A stretch of DNA of 40,838 bases from Candidatus Martarchaeota archaeon (GTDB taxonomy: Archaea > Micrarchaeota > Micrarchaeia > Micrarchaeales > CABMGC01), in NCBI GenBank assembly GCA_023476545.1, contig JAMCYP010000003.1, positions 1 through 40,838 on the forward strand, written 5' to 3'. This document shows positions 39,552-40,838 of the stretch, piece by piece (positions within the stretch are counted from its first letter, which is position 1; every line of letters begins with the position of its first letter). A program made the position numbers and the translations under genes. The notes under the pieces were generated by a model. It worked only from the letters and a program-made list of their open reading frames with translations. It searched no databases and was not told where the DNA came from.

Positions 39552-40838
39552 CTACTTGCCTATTATCTTCTTGCCCATGTAGGGCACAAGAACATCGGGA
39601 ACGGTGACCGTGCCATCACTGTTGAGGTTGTTCTCAATTATTGGTATCAGCGCCCTAGGTGTAGGCACACCTGTCGCATTCAACGTGTGCGCATACTTTC
39701 TCTCGCCGCCCTCCTCGTACCTTATTCCAAGTCTTCTGCTCTGCCAGTCTGTCACGTTGGAGCAGGAAGCTACCTCGCGGTATGTCTGCTGGCTTGGAAT
39801 CCAAGCCTCGCAATCGTAGGATTTTGCATCTCTGGATGATAGGTCACCGGAGCATATCTCTATGATCCTGTGCGGTATTCCTAACGCCCTCCATATCTCC
39901 TCGATATTGCCTATCATCTCGTTGAAGAACTTCCACGAATCCTCCTGTCTGCAGATCACTACCTGTTCAGTCTGCACGAACTGATGAACCCTGAATATGC
40001 CTTTCGTATCTTTGCCATGCGCGCCGAGTTCTTTCCTAAATGCAGGACTGAGCCCTACGTACTTTATTGGCAATTTGGATGCAGGTATCATCTCACCGGC
40101 GTGAAGCGCAATCATCGGGTGCTCTGTTGTAGAGATGAGAAAGAGGTCTTCGTCCATCTTCTCCGAGCTATTGCCTTCTGCTATCTCCCTTAAGCTAGAG
40201 ACGCGATATAGTGCATCTTCAAAAGTTGCAAACGGCACTATCCCGTTATAGACCTCTTTTCTGAGCATGAAAGGCGGAGAGATTGGCATGAACCCCTTCT
40301 TTGCCAGAAGGTCCGTGCTGAATCTGAGGACCGACTGTTCAAGTAGCGCAAGGTCCCCTTTCAGATAGAAAAATCTGGCGCCCGAGACCTTGGCTGCGGT
40401 TTCTATGTCAATAAACCCTAGCCTGTTCAATATTTCTTCATGCGTGCCATCAGGTTTACCTTCCTTTGCAGTTCCCCACTTCCTTATCTCAGGGTTTTCG
40501 CTATCGTCTTTGCCTTTAGGCACGCTGTCGTGCGCGATGTTCGGAATGTTCCAGAGAAGATAGTCAAGACGTTCCTTGTCCTTGGGTAATGTGCCCTCTA
40601 TCTCTTCTATTTTTTTCTTGATTTCCGCCAGCTTCCCAAGTAGGTCTTTATCAGCTTCCTTTCCTGCTTTCTTAGCATCCGATATCTGTTCGCTGCCTTT
40701 ATTCCTTTCAGTTCTCAGCTCTTGTACTTCGTGCTCGTTCTTTCTGGCCTTCTCATCAAGAGCAAGCAACTCATCCAGCGGAAACTTGCTGTTCCTTTTC
40801 GCGAGAGATTTTTTAATTGCTTCTAGATTGTCTCTGAA
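39552..40838 (-). CDS. serS: Seryl-tRNA synthetase, 5' end beyond the window
   Basis: Class II synthetase charging tRNA-Ser. The frame is open to the window edge, so the N-terminus (a few dozen residues) is missing; the visible part starts within the tRNA-binding coiled coil (LALDEKARKNEHEVQELRTE and the Lys/Glu-rich strand after it). The catalytic core shows motif 2 (LSPAFRKELGAHGKDTKGIFR) split by the usual loop, TTEHPMIALH, SSCSNVTDWQSRR-type C-terminal block (ASCSNVTDWQSRR) and motif 3 (HTLNATGVPTPRALIPIIEN). This is the bacterial/eukaryal-like SerRS, not the rare methanogen type. Confidence 0.95.
   Translation of the reverse strand, partial: FRDNLEAIKKSLAKRNSKFPLDELLALDEKARKNEHEVQELRTERNKGSEQISDAKKAGKEADKDLLGKLAEIKKKIEEIEGTLPKDKERLDYLLWNIPNIAHDSVPKGKDDSENPEIRKWGTAKEGKPDGTHEEILNRLGFIDIETAAKVSGARFFYLKGDLALLEQSVLRFSTDLLAKKGFMPISPPFMLRKEVYNGIVPFATFEDALYRVSSLREIAEGNSSEKMDEDLFLISTTEHPMIALHAGEMIPASKLPIKYVGLSPAFRKELGAHGKDTKGIFRVHQFVQTEQVVICRQEDSWKFFNEMIGNIEEIWRALGIPHRIIEICSGDLSSRDAKSYDCEAWIPSQQTYREVASCSNVTDWQSRRLGIRYEEGGERKYAHTLNATGVPTPRALIPIIENNLNSDGTVTVPDVLVPYMGKKIIGK

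Noticed and set aside
1-40838. CRISPR arrays, insertion sequences or prophage genes
   Set aside because: No regularly spaced repeats, transposase or integrase motifs, or phage structural genes were seen in the window.

Overview
The window reads as the chromosome of a small-genome archaeon. It carries an archaeal-type DnaG, aRF1, the Holliday junction resolvase Hjc, an AglB/STT3 oligosaccharyltransferase, a methanococcal-type S-layer protein, an archaeal histone, VapBC and RelE toxin modules, and TATA-box promoters with little or no leader. Dense packing (3' ends of convergent genes overlap, many 4-base gene junctions), frequent TTG/GTG starts and moderate GC would fit a DPANN archaeon such as an ARMAN-2-like Micrarchaeote. 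That placement is inference; no rRNA gene is present to test it.

Layout. 1-16.9 kb is a surface-glycan island. It starts with a GC-richer STT3 gene, then two membrane proteins (one with a GT-C-like shape), then an AT-rich block of sugar-nucleotide enzymes (a UDP-ManNAc-type dehydrogenase, RmlC, RmlD, three other extended SDRs), four glycosyltransferases and a FkbM methyltransferase. 17.4-23.2 kb holds the likely acceptors: a 977-residue S-layer protein and two membrane-anchored glycoproteins sharing a four-cysteine C-terminal domain. 23.2-26.1 kb has an antitoxin/RelE pair, Hjc, and a small TOPRIM protein in an operon with DnaG. 26.1-31.2 kb has an HD hydrolase, two convergent regulators built as fused Lrp dimers, a VIT/CCC1 metal transporter, a membrane PLD-like protein and a duplicated beta-domain protein. 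31.3-34.4 kb is a peroxiredoxin/M1 aminopeptidase operon. 34.3-36.5 kb is a divergent pair: a membrane GT2 and a GlcNAc-1-phosphate transferase likely to start N-glycan assembly. 36.5-40.8 kb is a minus-strand run: SerRS (cut by the window edge), a methyltransferase, aRF1, VapBC and the histone.

How they fit: the lipid-linked glycan would be started by the 35.5 kb transferase, extended and decorated by enzymes of the 6.4-16.9 kb island, and transferred by STT3 to sequon-rich proteins encoded next door (about 20 sequons in the S-layer protein and about 32 in the 688-residue protein).

The most unusual signals are: a histone whose 23-residue C-terminal tail is overprinted on the end of the convergent GlcNAc-1-P transferase gene; a pair of fused-dimer Lrp regulators; the paired four-cysteine surface glycoproteins beside the S-layer gene; an STT3 with WPDGS in place of the usual WWDYG; an SDR with Asn in place of its catalytic Lys; and repeated TGA-N4-ATG junctions in which the stop codon can double as part of the ribosome binding site.
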